From positions 434,001 to 498,000 of the forward strand of contig NZ_JACCHQ010000002.1 in NCBI RefSeq assembly GCF_016031655.1: 64,000 nucleotides of DNA, given 5' to 3'. The translations under genes were made by a program, and so were the position numbers. Shown piece by piece: positions 37,438-47,295 of this stretch. How positions within the stretch are numbered: the stretch's first letter is position 1; every line of letters starts with the position of its first letter. The notes below the pieces were generated by a model, which was not told the origin of the DNA, did not search any database, and saw only the letters and a list, made by a program, of their open reading frames with translations. Source of the stretch: Bradyrhizobium glycinis. Lineage in GTDB: Bacteria; Pseudomonadota; Alphaproteobacteria; Rhizobiales; Xanthobacteraceae.

Positions 37438-38406
37438 ATGAGCGAGACGCTGCTGACACCGATCGAGATCGGCCTCACTGCGGCCATCGTCGCGATCGAG
37501 AACCACGAGCCGCTGATCCTGACCGCGCACGGTGCTGACGGGCTTGCCGGTCTGCCGTTCGGTCCGTTCGACGCAGTGAGCCACCGCACGTTCGAGATCG
37601 GCCTGCGCGCCTGGGTCGAGCAACAGGCAGGGCTGCGGCTCGGCTACGTCGAGCAGCTCTACACGTTCGGCGACCGCGGCCGTCATGCCGAGGCCGGCGA
37701 TACCGGCGCCCATATCGTTTCGATCGGCTACCTCGCGCTGACGCGCCCCGCCGGCGGCGAGCTTGCGACAAACGCGGCGAGCTTCGCACCCTGGTATCGC
37801 TTCTTCCCCTGGGAAGACTGGCGCGAGCAGCCGCCAGCGATCATCGCCCGCGACATCATCCCTGCGCTGACCGAATGGGCCGAGGAGGAAACGCCGGAGA
37901 CTTTACGCGCGCTGCCGCGGAAGGATCGCGTGCGGTTCTATTTCGGTCTCGACGGCGCGCCTTGGGACGAGGAGCGCGTGCTCGACCGCTACGAGCTGCT
38001 CTACGAGGCCGGGCTGATCGAGGAGGCCCGCCGGGACGGCCGTCCTGCGGCATTGGCGCGCAAGACGCTTCCCCCGCTCGGGACTTCGATGCGGTTCGAC
38101 CACCGCCGGATTCTCGCCACGGCCATCGCGCGGCTGCGCGCAAAACTGAAGTATCGTCCTGTCGTCTTTGAACTTTTGCCGGCTGAATTCACACTTACTG
38201 AACTGCAGCACACGGTGGAGGCGATCTCCGGCCGGCACCTGCACAAGCAGAACTTCCGCCGCCTGGTCGAAATGGAAGCCCTGGTCGAACCGACCGGGGT
38301 GATGTCGACACAGACGGGCGGACGGCCGGCAGCGCTCTATCGCTTCCGCCGCGAGGTGCTCCAGGAGCGGCCCGCGCCGGGCTTGCGCGTACGCTCCCGG
38401 CGCTAG
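37438..38406 (+). CDS. nadQ: NAD biosynthesis regulator NadQ
   Basis: A 322-residue protein with a degenerate Nudix-like N-terminal domain (LTAAIVAIENHEPLIL and beyond, lacking a full Nudix box) and a C-terminal winged-helix domain (FELLPAEFTLTELQHTVEAI and GRHLHKQNFRRLVEMEALVE). This matches the NrtR/NadQ architecture; in alphaproteobacteria NadQ is the proposed repressor of nadABC, sensing a nucleotide. That fits the nadABC genes 10 kb downstream and the two palindromes before nadA. It also fits the absence of any salvage gene nearby. Confidence 0.82.
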   Translation: MSETLLTPIEIGLTAAIVAIENHEPLILTAHGADGLAGLPFGPFDAVSHRTFEIGLRAWVEQQAGLRLGYVEQLYTFGDRGRHAEAGDTGAHIVSIGYLALTRPAGGELATNAASFAPWYRFFPWEDWREQPPAIIARDIIPALTEWAEEETPETLRALPRKDRVRFYFGLDGAPWDEERVLDRYELLYEAGLIEEARRDGRPAALARKTLPPLGTSMRFDHRRILATAIARLRAKLKYRPVVFELLPAEFTLTELQHTVEAISGRHLHKQNFRRLVEMEALVEPTGVMSTQTGGRPAALYRFRREVLQERPAPGLRVRSRR

Positions 38407-38456
38407 ATCCTGATAATTTGGTACCGGCCCCTGCCCGCCGGTTGCCTGGAGGCTTC

Positions 38457-41168
38457 ATGTCCGACGGCCCGTTTGACGTCTTTGCGCTGATCATTGCGAT
38501 CATCGCCTTCCTGATCGCGATCAAGGCGTCCAGCCAGGCGACCGAGTTGCGCCGCCGACTCAACTCGCTCGAAGAGATGCTTTACGCGCTGCGGCCGGTG
38601 CAGCCGCCGCCGTTGATGCCGGCGCAGGTGCAGGCCGAAGCCCCCGCGACGACTGCAGCCGCCGAGCCGCCGCCGTTGGCGCCGGAAGCCGAAACGACGC
38701 CGCCTCCGCTCGTCACCGAAGAGATCTCACCGCCCCCGCTCGAGCCGAGCACGGGCGCCGCTGCGCCCCCACCGGTGCCGGAGGCAGCACCCGGCTTGGA
38801 GGAGCGGCTCGGCACCCGCTGGGTGGTGTGGATCGGGGGCCTCGCGCTCGCGCTCGGCGGCTTCTTCATGGTGCGCTATTCGATCGAGGCCGGCCTGCTC
38901 GGCCCCGGTGTGCGCGTGTTCCTCGGCGGCCTGTTCGCCGCTGCATTGCTCGGCACCGGCGAATGGACGCGGCGCAAGGAGAGCATCTCGAGCATCGCCG
39001 CGCTGCCGATCGCCAACATCCCCGCGATCCTCACCGCGGCCGGAACGGCGGTGGCGTTCGCGACCATCTACGCGGCCTACGCGCTCTACGGCTTCCTCGT
39101 GCCTGCGACGGCCTTCGTGCTGCTCGGCATCGTTGCGATGGGCACGCTGGCGGCGGCGCTGTTGCACGGTCCCGCGCTCGCCGGGCTCGGCGTGGTCGGC
39201 GCCTTCGTGACGCCGATCCTCGTCTCTTCCGGCAAGCCGGATTATTGGGCGCTCTACATTTATCTCGCGGTCGTCACGGCCGCGAGCTTCGGTCTCGCCC
39301 GCATCAGGCTATGGCGCTGGCTTGCGGTCACGACCATTGCCTTCGCGGTACTCTGGATCTTCCCGGGTCTCGACACCGAACAGGTGCAGGTCGCGCCGCA
39401 CGCCTTCCATGCCATCGCCGGCTTCGTGCTCGCCGCACTGCTCGTCGTCTGCGGTTTCATGTTCGGACCCAGCATGGAGGACGGCGAGATCGAGCCGGTC
39501 TCATCGGGCGCGCTCGGCGCCTATTTGTTCGGCGCGATGCTGGTCGTGTTGTCGAGCGCACATGCCGATCTCGCGCTGATCGCCTTCACGCTCCTGGTTG
39601 GCGGCACACTGTTCGTCGCCTGGCGTGCACCGGCGGCGACCGGCGCGCTGGGCGCAGCCGCGGCGACCGTTTTCATCGTGTTCGCCGAATGGGCGGTGCG
39701 CGCCAATCCTGACATGCTGGTGCTGCCGGGCGGCCCGATGCCGGGCGTCGGCCCGGTCGCGACCGACAGCGCGGTGACGCTGCATCTGGTAACAGCCGCG
39801 ATCTTCGCCGCCGGCTTCGGCGTCACGGGCTTTTTCGCGCAGGGCCGCTCGAATTCGGCGATCATTCCCGTGGTGTGGTCGGCGGCGGGCGTCGCGACGC
39901 CCCTCGCCATCCTGGTTGCGCTCTATGCGCGCATTGCCCATCTCGACCGCTCGATCCCGTTTGCGATCCTCGCCGTGCTGCTCGCAGCAAGCTTTGGCGC
40001 CGCGACCGAAGCGCTGATGCGCCGCGAAGAGCGGCCCGGCGTTGCCACCTCGGTCGCGCTGTTCGCGACCGGTACGCTTGGCGCGCTGGCGCTGGCGCTG
40101 ACCTTCGCCCTGGAGAAGGGCTGGCTCACCATCGCGCTCGCGCTGATGTCGCTCGGCACCGCCTGGATCTCGTTGCAGCGGCCGATTCCGGTGCTGCGCC
40201 GGTTAGCTGCCGTCTTCGCCGCGATCGTCACCGCGCGCATCGCCTATGATCCGCGCATCGTCGGCGATGCCGTCGGCACGACACCGATCTTCAACTGGCT
40301 GTTGTGGGGCTATGGCCTGCCGGCCGCCTCGTTCTGGGGCGCGAGCATCTTCCTGCGCCGCCGCGCGGACGACGTGCCGCTGCGCGTGGTCGAGACCGCG
40401 GCGATCCTGTTCACTGCGCTGCTCGCCTTTATGGAGATCCGGCACTTTGCGACCGGCGGCCGCATGACCTCGCCGCCCTCGCTGCTCGAGTTCGCGCTGC
40501 AAGTCTGTGTCACGCTCGCCATGGCAATCGGCCTGGAGCGCCTGCGGCTGCGCAGCCACAGCATCGTGCACAATGTCGGCGCGATCGTGCTGACGGCGAT
40601 CGCCGGTCTCATCAGCGTGTTCGGCCTCCTGATCCTGGAGAACCCGATGCTGCTCTCCAGCGTCAATGTCGGCGGGCTCGTGTTCAATCTGCTGCTGCTC
40701 GGCTATGCCTTGCCGGCGGTGCTGATGCTGTTGCTCTCCTACGCGGTGGCGGGACACCGCCGTGTCGCATACGCAAACACAATTGCGGGTGGCGCGCTGG
40801 TGTTCGCGCTCACCTATGTGACGCTGGAGATCCGCCGCTTCTATCACGGCCCGGTCCTGCTCTACGGCGGCACCACGAGTGCCGAGCAATACACCTATTC
40901 GATCGGATGGCTCGCCTTCGGCGTGGTGCTGCTCGGCGTCGGCATCCTCGTCAATTCGGAGCGTGCGCGGCTGGCGTCTGCCGCCGTCATCGCGCTGACG
41001 ATCTTCAAGGCCTTCGCGGTCGACGTATGGACGCTGACAGGTGTCTACCGCGCACTCTCGTTCATGTGCCTCGGCGTCGTGCTGGTCGCGATCGGCTGGT
41101 TCTACCAGCGCATCCTGTTCCGGCGGCAGGTCGCACCATCGCCGGCCGCGCCGCAGACGGGCAGCTAA
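38457..41168 (+). CDS. DUF2339 giant membrane protein
   Basis: A 903-residue integral membrane protein. A first hydrophobic helix (VFALIIAIIAFLIAIKAS) is followed by a short coiled coil, then a long Pro/Ala/Glu-rich linker (residues about 45-115). About 25 membrane spans follow, starting at LEERLGTRWVVWIGGLALAL, the DUF2339 hallmark. Such proteins are widespread in bacteria and no function is established. The ATG follows GGAGG. It ends three bases before the stop of the convergent chemoreceptor gene. Confidence 0.88.
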   Translation: MSDGPFDVFALIIAIIAFLIAIKASSQATELRRRLNSLEEMLYALRPVQPPPLMPAQVQAEAPATTAAAEPPPLAPEAETTPPPLVTEEISPPPLEPSTGAAAPPPVPEAAPGLEERLGTRWVVWIGGLALALGGFFMVRYSIEAGLLGPGVRVFLGGLFAAALLGTGEWTRRKESISSIAALPIANIPAILTAAGTAVAFATIYAAYALYGFLVPATAFVLLGIVAMGTLAAALLHGPALAGLGVVGAFVTPILVSSGKPDYWALYIYLAVVTAASFGLARIRLWRWLAVTTIAFAVLWIFPGLDTEQVQVAPHAFHAIAGFVLAALLVVCGFMFGPSMEDGEIEPVSSGALGAYLFGAMLVVLSSAHADLALIAFTLLVGGTLFVAWRAPAATGALGAAAATVFIVFAEWAVRANPDMLVLPGGPMPGVGPVATDSAVTLHLVTAAIFAAGFGVTGFFAQGRSNSAIIPVVWSAAGVATPLAILVALYARIAHLDRSIPFAILAVLLAASFGAATEALMRREERPGVATSVALFATGTLGALALALTFALEKGWLTIALALMSLGTAWISLQRPIPVLRRLAAVFAAIVTARIAYDPRIVGDAVGTTPIFNWLLWGYGLPAASFWGASIFLRRRADDVPLRVVETAAILFTALLAFMEIRHFATGGRMTSPPSLLEFALQVCVTLAMAIGLERLRLRSHSIVHNVGAIVLTAIAGLISVFGLLILENPMLLSSVNVGGLVFNLLLLGYALPAVLMLLLSYAVAGHRRVAYANTIAGGALVFALTYVTLEIRRFYHGPVLLYGGTTSAEQYTYSIGWLAFGVVLLGVGILVNSERARLASAAVIALTIFKAFAVDVWTLTGVYRALSFMCLGVVLVAIGWFYQRILFRRQVAPSPAAPQTGS

Positions 41169-41171
41169 GCG

Positions 41172-42863
41172 TCAGGCCGCGCGGACCGATTCCAGGAACT
41201 GCGCGACTTCGACCTTCAGGCGGGTGCTGTCGGTCGCCAGCGACTTCGCCGCCGACAGCACTTCGCTGGAGGCCGAGCCGGTCTCCATCGCGCCGCGCTG
41301 CACGTTGGTGATGTTGGACGACACTTCCTGTGTGCCGAGCGAGGCCTGCTGAACATTGCGCGAAATCTCCTGCGTGGCCGCGCCCTGCTCCTCGACGGCG
41401 GCAGCGATCGCAGCCGACACCTCGGACAGCCGCTCGATGGTGCCGCCGATCTCCTGGATGGCGCTGACGGATTCTTGCGTCGCGGCCTGGATGCCCGAGA
41501 CCTGCGCCCCGATCTCGCCGGTCGCTTTCGCGGTCTGCTCGGCCAGCGCCTTGACCTCGGAGGCGACGACGGCAAAGCCGCGGCCGGCTTCGCCTGCGCG
41601 CGCCGCCTCAATGGTCGCGTTCAGCGCGAGCAGGTTGGTCTGGCCGGCGATGGTGTTGATGAGCTCGACGACGTCGCCGATGCGGGCGGCCGCCTGCGAC
41701 AGCGCGTTGACGCGCTCGTTGGTTCGAGCCGCCTGCTCGACCGCTTCCGCCGCCATCCGCGCCGAATCCTGCACGCGGCGGCTGATCTCGGTGATGGAGG
41801 ACGACAGCTCCTCGGAGGCGGAGGCCACCGCCTGGACGTTGGTGGAAGCTTCTTCCGACGCAGCCGCAACGACCGTTGCGAGCTCCTGGCCGCGCTGCGC
41901 CGTGCCGCTCAGCGTTGCCGCCGACGCCTCGAGCTCGGTCGAGGCCGACGACACGGTCTCGACGACCTCGCCGATCATGACCTCGAAATTGCGGGTGATG
42001 GCATCGACACGGCGGCCGCGCTCGATCTTGGCCTCGGCGTCGCGCGCCGCCGCTTCGTCGGCGGCCTTCTTGGCGATCAGCGCCTCCTTGAAGATCTGGA
42101 GCGCATCCGCCATCGAGCCGATCTCGGTCTTTTCGCCGCGATGCGGCACCTCGGCCGAAAGGTCGCCCTCGCCGAGCGACTGCATCGGGCGAATGATCGA
42201 GGCGATGCCGCGCGAGACGTCGCGCACGAGATAGTAGGCGGCGCCGATCGCGATCACGACGGCAGCGACGATGATGCCGACGAGCACGCGGAACACGGTG
42301 GCGTAGCTGTCGGCTGCCTGCTTGGTCTCCAGTTCGGCGCCGCGGTTGTTGAGCTCGATGCCCTTCTGCAGCAAGGGATCGGCGGCCTGAGCCATCTTCG
42401 CGACCTTGGTCTGCAACAGCTCGTTGGCGTCGGTCGGGAAGCGCCCGACGCTCTTGCGCGACAGCGCCATCACGTCCTGCACGCCGTTGAGATACTCGGC
42501 CCAGGCTTTGGTCCATTGCTCGTACAGCGAGCGCTCCTCGGCGACCGTGATCAGCGGCTCGTAGACCTTGCGGGTCTTCTCGATGCGTTCACGCAAGCCT
42601 GCCAGCCGCTTCTCCGCGGCCTCCTTGCCTTCGGCGGTGTCCTGCATCAGGTGCAGACGCAGCGCGACGCGGAGCTCGTTGATGTCGGCACGCATCGAGC
42701 CGAGCGCACGCACGCTCGGCAACCAGCTCTCCGCTATCTCAACAGTATGGGCGTTGATGTTCTGCATCGTACCGATCGCCATCACACCGACGCCAGCCAG
42801 CGAGAGCACGAGGACCGACAGCACGGTCAGAAGCTTGAAGACAATCGACAACTTCGACATCAC
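41172..42863 (-). CDS. Methyl-accepting chemotaxis protein (4HB type)
   Basis: A 563-residue transmembrane chemoreceptor. After TM1 (FKLLTVLSVLVLSLAGVGVM) a periplasmic four-helix-bundle domain of about 155 residues follows, then TM2 (VGIIVAAVVIAIGAAYYLV), a HAMP domain and a long cytoplasmic coiled coil. The hairpin tip is INTIAGQTNLLALNATIEAA. It lacks a C-terminal W-x-x-F CheR/CheB tether. Its signalling half is nearly the same as in the next gene, 43231-44973, so the two arose by duplication. Confidence 0.95.
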   Translation of the reverse strand: MMSKLSIVFKLLTVLSVLVLSLAGVGVMAIGTMQNINAHTVEIAESWLPSVRALGSMRADINELRVALRLHLMQDTAEGKEAAEKRLAGLRERIEKTRKVYEPLITVAEERSLYEQWTKAWAEYLNGVQDVMALSRKSVGRFPTDANELLQTKVAKMAQAADPLLQKGIELNNRGAELETKQAADSYATVFRVLVGIIVAAVVIAIGAAYYLVRDVSRGIASIIRPMQSLGEGDLSAEVPHRGEKTEIGSMADALQIFKEALIAKKAADEAAARDAEAKIERGRRVDAITRNFEVMIGEVVETVSSASTELEASAATLSGTAQRGQELATVVAAASEEASTNVQAVASASEELSSSITEISRRVQDSARMAAEAVEQAARTNERVNALSQAAARIGDVVELINTIAGQTNLLALNATIEAARAGEAGRGFAVVASEVKALAEQTAKATGEIGAQVSGIQAATQESVSAIQEIGGTIERLSEVSAAIAAAVEEQGAATQEISRNVQQASLGTQEVSSNITNVQRGAMETGSASSEVLSAAKSLATDSTRLKVEVAQFLESVRAA

Positions 42864-43230
42864 GACAATCCCGATGATTACCCGGCAACGCGCACATCAC
42901 CTGCGCCGCAGACGACACGACAGAAGGTCAGTTCAACAATGCTGGCTGGTTCTTTTCCCGAAGGATTGCGCCCATAATCGCAAACAGGCGTTAACAGGAG
43001 GCTACAGAAAACTACGGCTCGTGCGCAGCGATCGTGGTGTCTCTGCAACTTTCTCTTGCAGCCGCACGGCATCTCCCTGTTGCGACGCGGACGTAGCTCA
43101 GTGCGCCGCAGCATTCGCGGCGGCTGGAGGGACGTCACGCCGCCCACACCGTCAATCGTCGCCCTGCTCATTCCTCGTCGGCTTTGCGCTCGAGCGAGCA
43201 GCGACCGAGCGACGCTCGCGAAGGCGCGTG
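42864..43230. other. Intergenic stretch between the two chemoreceptor genes
   Basis: About 370 bases. It should hold the promoter of the downstream receptor on the minus strand. A short inverted motif GCTCGAGCGAGC is near 43190. I see no gene, strong terminator or repeat in it. Confidence 0.4.
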
Positions 43231-44973
43231 TCAGGCCGCGCGCACAGTATCGAGGAACTTTCCGACCTCCAGCTTGAGCCGGTTGCTGTCGCCGGACAGC
43301 ATCTGCGCCGCGGACAACACCTGCGTGGATGCCGAACCGGTCTCGCTCGCGCCGCGCTGCACGTCGGTGATGTTGGACGACACCTGATGGGTGCCCGTCG
43401 CCGCCTGCTGCACGTTGCGGGAGATTTCCTGCGTCGCCGCGCCCTGCTCTTCCACCGCGGCTGCGATGGTCGAGGAGATCTCCGACAGTCTCTCGATGGT
43501 GTGGCTGATGTCCTTGATCGCGCCGACCGAATGCTCGGTGGCGGTCTGGATGCTGGCGATCTGCTGGCCGATCTCGCCGGTCGCCTTCGCCGTTTGCTCG
43601 GCAAGCGCCTTGACCTCGGAGGCGACGACGGCAAAGCCGCGACCCGCCTCACCGGCGCGCGCGGCCTCGATGGTTGCATTGAGCGCCAGGAGGTTGGTCT
43701 GGCCGGCGATGGTGTTGATCAGCTCGACCACGTCGCCGATCCGCGCCGCTGCCGCGGAAAGCTCGCCGACGCGATCGGTCGTGGTGCGGGCCTGGTTCAC
43801 CGCTTCGCCCGCGACGCGGGCGGATTCCTGCACCTGCCGGCTGATCTCGGTGATCGACGACGACAGCTCTTCGGTCGCCGACGCCACCGACTGCACATTG
43901 GTGGAAGCTTCCTCGGAAGCGGCAGCAACCATGGTGGTGAGCTCTTGGCCGCGCGCCGCCGTCGCGGTCAGCGTCGAGGCGGAAGCTTCCAGCTCCGTCG
44001 CGGCCGAGGACACGGTATCGACGATCTCACCGATCGCGGCCTCGAAGCTGTCGGCCAGCTTGTGCATCTCGGCCTTGCGCTGCGCGGCCGCAATCTGGTC
44101 CTGCCTGATCTTGGCTTCGGCCTCCTCGCGCGCCTTCTGCTCCGACACGATCTTGAACTTTTCGACGGCGGCCGCGACGCCGCCGACTTCGTCCTTGCGG
44201 CCGAGACCGGGCAGAACCACGGAGAAATCGCCGCCGGCGAGCTTGTCCATGGCGACGGTGAGCGCACGGATCGGCCGCGCGATGGTCAGGAACGACATCA
44301 GCCAGGAGCCGACGAGGACGAGCATGGCAAGTGCGCCGACCAGGATCGCAAGCTGCTCGCTCGATGTCATTTGTGCCGCGGCCGCGGCATTCTTCTCCCC
44401 GGATTTGTGCCTCGCGTAATCCGCGATCTGGCCGATCAGCACGTCGAGCTCGCCGGCAATCGGCAGGGTCACCTCGCGTGCGATGCGAATGGCGTCTTCA
44501 TTGAGCTTCGCAGCGCGGGCCGCGCCGTCTGCACCGCTGGCGGCCAGGGCCTCGCCGCGCACGCCGGCGATCTGCTGCGCGGCCTTTTCGTAATTCGCGG
44601 CCAGCGATCTCAGCTTCTCCATCCGAGCGCGGTTCTCCGTCTCGTGAGAAAGCTTCAGCATTTCATCGACCAGCGCGTTCGTCGATTTTTGCTGGTCCCC
44701 CAGGTTCTGGGTGGCCTTCTGAATGTCAGCCGGGCTATTGGCGAGTCGAAGGTCTCGTACCGCGAGCTGCATGCCGCGAACCGCGGCCTCGGCCTTGACT
44801 GCGTCGCGCGCGATCTGCTGCTGCGCAAACGCGCTCTGGCTGCTCTCGCGAATGCCCGCATTGCCGAGCATCTGGCTTGCGATCATGGCCCCAACCAGGA
44901 GCACACCGAGCGCCGACGCAATCGCCAGCTTGGTCCCGATCCTCAGATTCTGAACAAGGCTCAGCATGGGCAT
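43231..44973 (-). CDS. Methyl-accepting chemotaxis protein (second, tandem copy)
   Basis: A 580-residue chemoreceptor with TM1 at IGTKLAIASALGVLLVGAMI, a periplasmic domain of about 160 residues, TM2 at SEQLAILVGALAMLVLVGSW, a HAMP domain and the signalling tip INTIAGQTNLLALNATIEAA. The start at 44971-44973 (MPMLSLVQNLRIG) follows GGGGGAAAC; longer starts are possible. The periplasmic part differs clearly from the neighbour's, while the signalling half is almost the same, as expected for receptors that share CheA and CheW but sense different things. Confidence 0.95.
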   Translation of the reverse strand: MPMLSLVQNLRIGTKLAIASALGVLLVGAMIASQMLGNAGIRESSQSAFAQQQIARDAVKAEAAVRGMQLAVRDLRLANSPADIQKATQNLGDQQKSTNALVDEMLKLSHETENRARMEKLRSLAANYEKAAQQIAGVRGEALAASGADGAARAAKLNEDAIRIAREVTLPIAGELDVLIGQIADYARHKSGEKNAAAAAQMTSSEQLAILVGALAMLVLVGSWLMSFLTIARPIRALTVAMDKLAGGDFSVVLPGLGRKDEVGGVAAAVEKFKIVSEQKAREEAEAKIRQDQIAAAQRKAEMHKLADSFEAAIGEIVDTVSSAATELEASASTLTATAARGQELTTMVAAASEEASTNVQSVASATEELSSSITEISRQVQESARVAGEAVNQARTTTDRVGELSAAAARIGDVVELINTIAGQTNLLALNATIEAARAGEAGRGFAVVASEVKALAEQTAKATGEIGQQIASIQTATEHSVGAIKDISHTIERLSEISSTIAAAVEEQGAATQEISRNVQQAATGTHQVSSNITDVQRGASETGSASTQVLSAAQMLSGDSNRLKLEVGKFLDTVRAA

Positions 44974-45155
44974 GTTTCCCCCGAAGGAACGCGCAGCGGC
45001 TTCCCCTGACTGCGCCATTGCCCAAAAAGTGAGCTTTTCACATTCCGATTTGGTTAACGAAATCCCTCGCAGAAATACTGAATTTGTACGCTAAATGATT
45101 GAGCGCGAAAGGAAATGATCCCGTCATAGTTGTAAATTGCAGCTTCAAGTCGGAG

Positions 45156-45401
45156 CTAGGAAGCTTTGCATCCAACGGCCTCGCCGACGAGGCTGATTCG
45201 AAAGACCGGCTGCTTGTCCTCGTCGAGCAGCTCCATGCACCACTCGGCGTTCGGCTTCAGGCTGCGCGCGATGCCGCTGAGCAGATTGGCGCACACCTCG
45301 GTCATCTCGGTCCAGGCGGCTGCGCGATCCTCGAACTCGTAGGGCAGGTCGGCGGCGCCGGAATAGCGGCCGGTGCTGATGCGGAAGAAATAGAGCGACA
45401 T
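45156..45401 (-). CDS. DUF6894-type small protein
   Basis: An 81-residue soluble protein, MSLYFFRISTGRYSGAADLP, of the DUF6894 type seen in many copies in Bradyrhizobium. Shared features are the start M-x-L-Y-F-F-R-I, a middle AAAWTEMTEVCANLL and an ending W-C-M-E-L-L-D-E-x-x-x-P-V-F-R-I. Function is unknown. It lies alone between the chemoreceptor gene and the next small protein gene. Confidence 0.82.
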   Translation of the reverse strand: MSLYFFRISTGRYSGAADLPYEFEDRAAAWTEMTEVCANLLSGIARSLKPNAEWCMELLDEDKQPVFRISLVGEAVGCKAS

Positions 45402-45564
45402 CGTTGAACCCTTGCGTGGGACCGCCCCCCGGCCGCACGCAAACTGAGGCCCGAACAGCTACCAAGGCATGAAAGCCGCGGTCCGTATGACTACGGCGCG
45501 GGCGGCTTCGTGTTCGATGATGTCTTCGACGATCAATGGCGCGGGTTGTCCCGCGCAGGCGAGC

Positions 45565-46152
45565 TCACTGCGTGGAGCGGCGCAGCTCCAGCGGGCCCTC
45601 GTTCTTCGCGGGCTCGGACCTCGCCGGCTCGATCCGGCTGCTCTCGACACGCGGCGTCTCGACGCGCGCGACGACCTCGGTGTTCGACGCGGCGACCGTA
45701 CCAGTGTGCTCCGGCTTGTGCAGCGAGCGCGGCCGCGCCGCGGCGCGCGCCATCAGCATCTGATTGCCGCCCTGGTGATGGAAGTCGCAATAGGCGAAGC
45801 CCATGCCCGACACCGAGCCGCGGAAGCTGCGGTCGTCGGTCTTTTCCAGGTTGAAGCAGGGCTCGAACGGGATGCCCTTGATTGAGGCGCAGACGTTCTG
45901 GCCGCGGATCTGGAGGGTGTTGCCGGGCAGGCGGAGATGACGGACCGGGCCTGCGCCCGAGAATTGCACCGCACCGGCGGCGCCGAGATCGTCGAGGATG
46001 CGGCCTGCACCGCGGGTGCCGTCGAAACAAGTGAAGGCGAACACTTTGCCGGCCACGAAACGGCGCGCCTCGTCGGCGTTCATGCTTCCAGCGATGGCCG
46101 GCGCAAACGTCGCTGCCGCCGTGACAGCCCCCAACACAATACGCGCAAGCAT
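45565..46152 (-). CDS. Secreted Cys-containing hypothetical protein
   Basis: A 195-residue protein with a signal peptide (MLARIVLGAVTAAATFAPAI, then AGS). The mature domain has four to five Cys (FAFTCFDGTRGAGRI, NVCASIKG, FEPCFNLEKT, YCDFHHQGG) and a polar tail rich in Glu, Pro and Arg. It resembles a periplasmic family conserved in Bradyrhizobiaceae and has no known function. The ATG at 46150-46152 has GGAG six bases upstream; an earlier TTG start is less likely. It is transcribed leftwards and stands alone. Confidence 0.75.
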   Translation of the reverse strand: MLARIVLGAVTAAATFAPAIAGSMNADEARRFVAGKVFAFTCFDGTRGAGRILDDLGAAGAVQFSGAGPVRHLRLPGNTLQIRGQNVCASIKGIPFEPCFNLEKTDDRSFRGSVSGMGFAYCDFHHQGGNQMLMARAAARPRSLHKPEHTGTVAASNTEVVARVETPRVESSRIEPARSEPAKNEGPLELRRSTQ

Positions 46153-46266
46153 GCTCAACTCCGAACCCAACCCCCGCAGCGGGCGATGCCTTTATTCTTT
46201 ACCCGCTGCTTACCATACGAACCATGGCGAGATTGAAGCAGCTTGGTTGGTAAAGTCTGAACGCCG

Positions 46267-47253
46267 TCAGACGATTTTTACCACGACGCGGCCGCGAACC
46301 TGGCCGGCCAGGATTTTCTCGCCCCACCCCGCAACTTCGTCGAGCGAAATTTCATCAGTGATTTCAGATAGTTTTTCCCGATCCAGGTCGGAGGCCAGAC
46401 GCTGCCAGGCGGCTTTCCTCGGCTCAATCGGGCACATCACGGAATCGATGCCGAGAAGGCACACTCCGCGCAAAATAAACGGCGCTACCGAGGACGGCAG
46501 GTCCATGCCGGCGGCCAGGCCGCAGGCCGCGATCGCGCCGCCATATTTCGTCATCGAGAGCAGGTTGGCGAGGGTGGTCGAGCCGACGCTGTCGACGCCG
46601 CCGGCCCAGCGCTCCTTGGCGAGGGGCTTTGCCGGCGCCGACAATTCGTTGCGGTTGATGATCTCGGTAGCCCCCAGCTGCCTCAGGTAGTCGGCCTCGG
46701 AGGCCCGGCCGGTCGAAGCGATGACGTGGTAGCCGAGCTTCGAAAGGACGGCGATCGCGACCGAGCCGACGCCGCCGGCAGCGCCCGTCACCACGACCGG
46801 GCCGCTCTTCGGCGAGATGCCGTGCTTCTCCAGCGCCAGCACCGAGAGCATCGCGGTGAAGCCAGCGGTGCCGATCGCCATGGCATCGCGCGCCGACAGG
46901 CCCTGCGGAAGAGCGACCAGCCAGTCGCCCTTCACCCGCGCCTTCTCGGCATAGGCGCCGAGATGGGTCTCGCCCATGCCCCAGCCGGTGCAGACCACCT
47001 TGTCGCCCGCCTTCCACTGCGGATGCGAGGAGGCTTCAACCGTGCCGGCGAAATCGATACCGGCGATCATCGGGAAGCGGCGCACCACCGGCGCCTTGCC
47101 GGTGAGCGCAAGGCCGTCCTTGTAGTTCAGCGTCGACCATTCGACGCGGACGGTGACTCCGCCCTCCATCAGCTCGGCTTCGTCGAACTGCGTCAGCGCC
47201 GCGGTGGTGCCCTTGTCCGCCTTGTCGATCCTGATCGCCTTGAATGTGGCCAC
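46267..47253 (-). CDS. acuI: Zinc-free MDR oxidoreductase AcuI/YhdH
   Basis: A 328-residue medium-chain dehydrogenase/reductase of the AcuI/YhdH type, which reduces acrylyl-CoA with NADPH. Features are [27 protein letters not shown] and the NADPH loop [17 protein letters not shown]. The structural zinc Cys cluster of alcohol dehydrogenases is absent, as in this subfamily. It protects against acrylyl-CoA or other 2-enoyl-CoA electrophiles. The gene is a single unit divided from its MFS neighbour by 40 bases. Confidence 0.92.
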   Translation of the reverse strand: MATFKAIRIDKADKGTTAALTQFDEAELMEGGVTVRVEWSTLNYKDGLALTGKAPVVRRFPMIAGIDFAGTVEASSHPQWKAGDKVVCTGWGMGETHLGAYAEKARVKGDWLVALPQGLSARDAMAIGTAGFTAMLSVLALEKHGISPKSGPVVVTGAAGGVGSVAIAVLSKLGYHVIASTGRASEADYLRQLGATEIINRNELSAPAKPLAKERWAGGVDSVGSTTLANLLSMTKYGGAIAACGLAAGMDLPSSVAPFILRGVCLLGIDSVMCPIEPRKAAWQRLASDLDREKLSEITDEISLDEVAGWGEKILAGQVRGRVVVKIV

Positions 47254-47295
47254 GACTGAACTCCCTGACTTTGTTTGTCGGGGATGTTTAGCCGA

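Noticed and set aside
42568..45009. 813-codon open frame on the plus strand across both chemoreceptor genes
   Set aside because: Antisense to two clear MCP genes, low-complexity Arg/Leu/Gly composition and no ribosome site.
45533..46030. 165-codon frame overlapping the secreted Cys-containing protein
   Set aside because: It is Arg/Pro-rich noise in another frame of the same strand; the 195-residue frame has a signal peptide and ribosome site.
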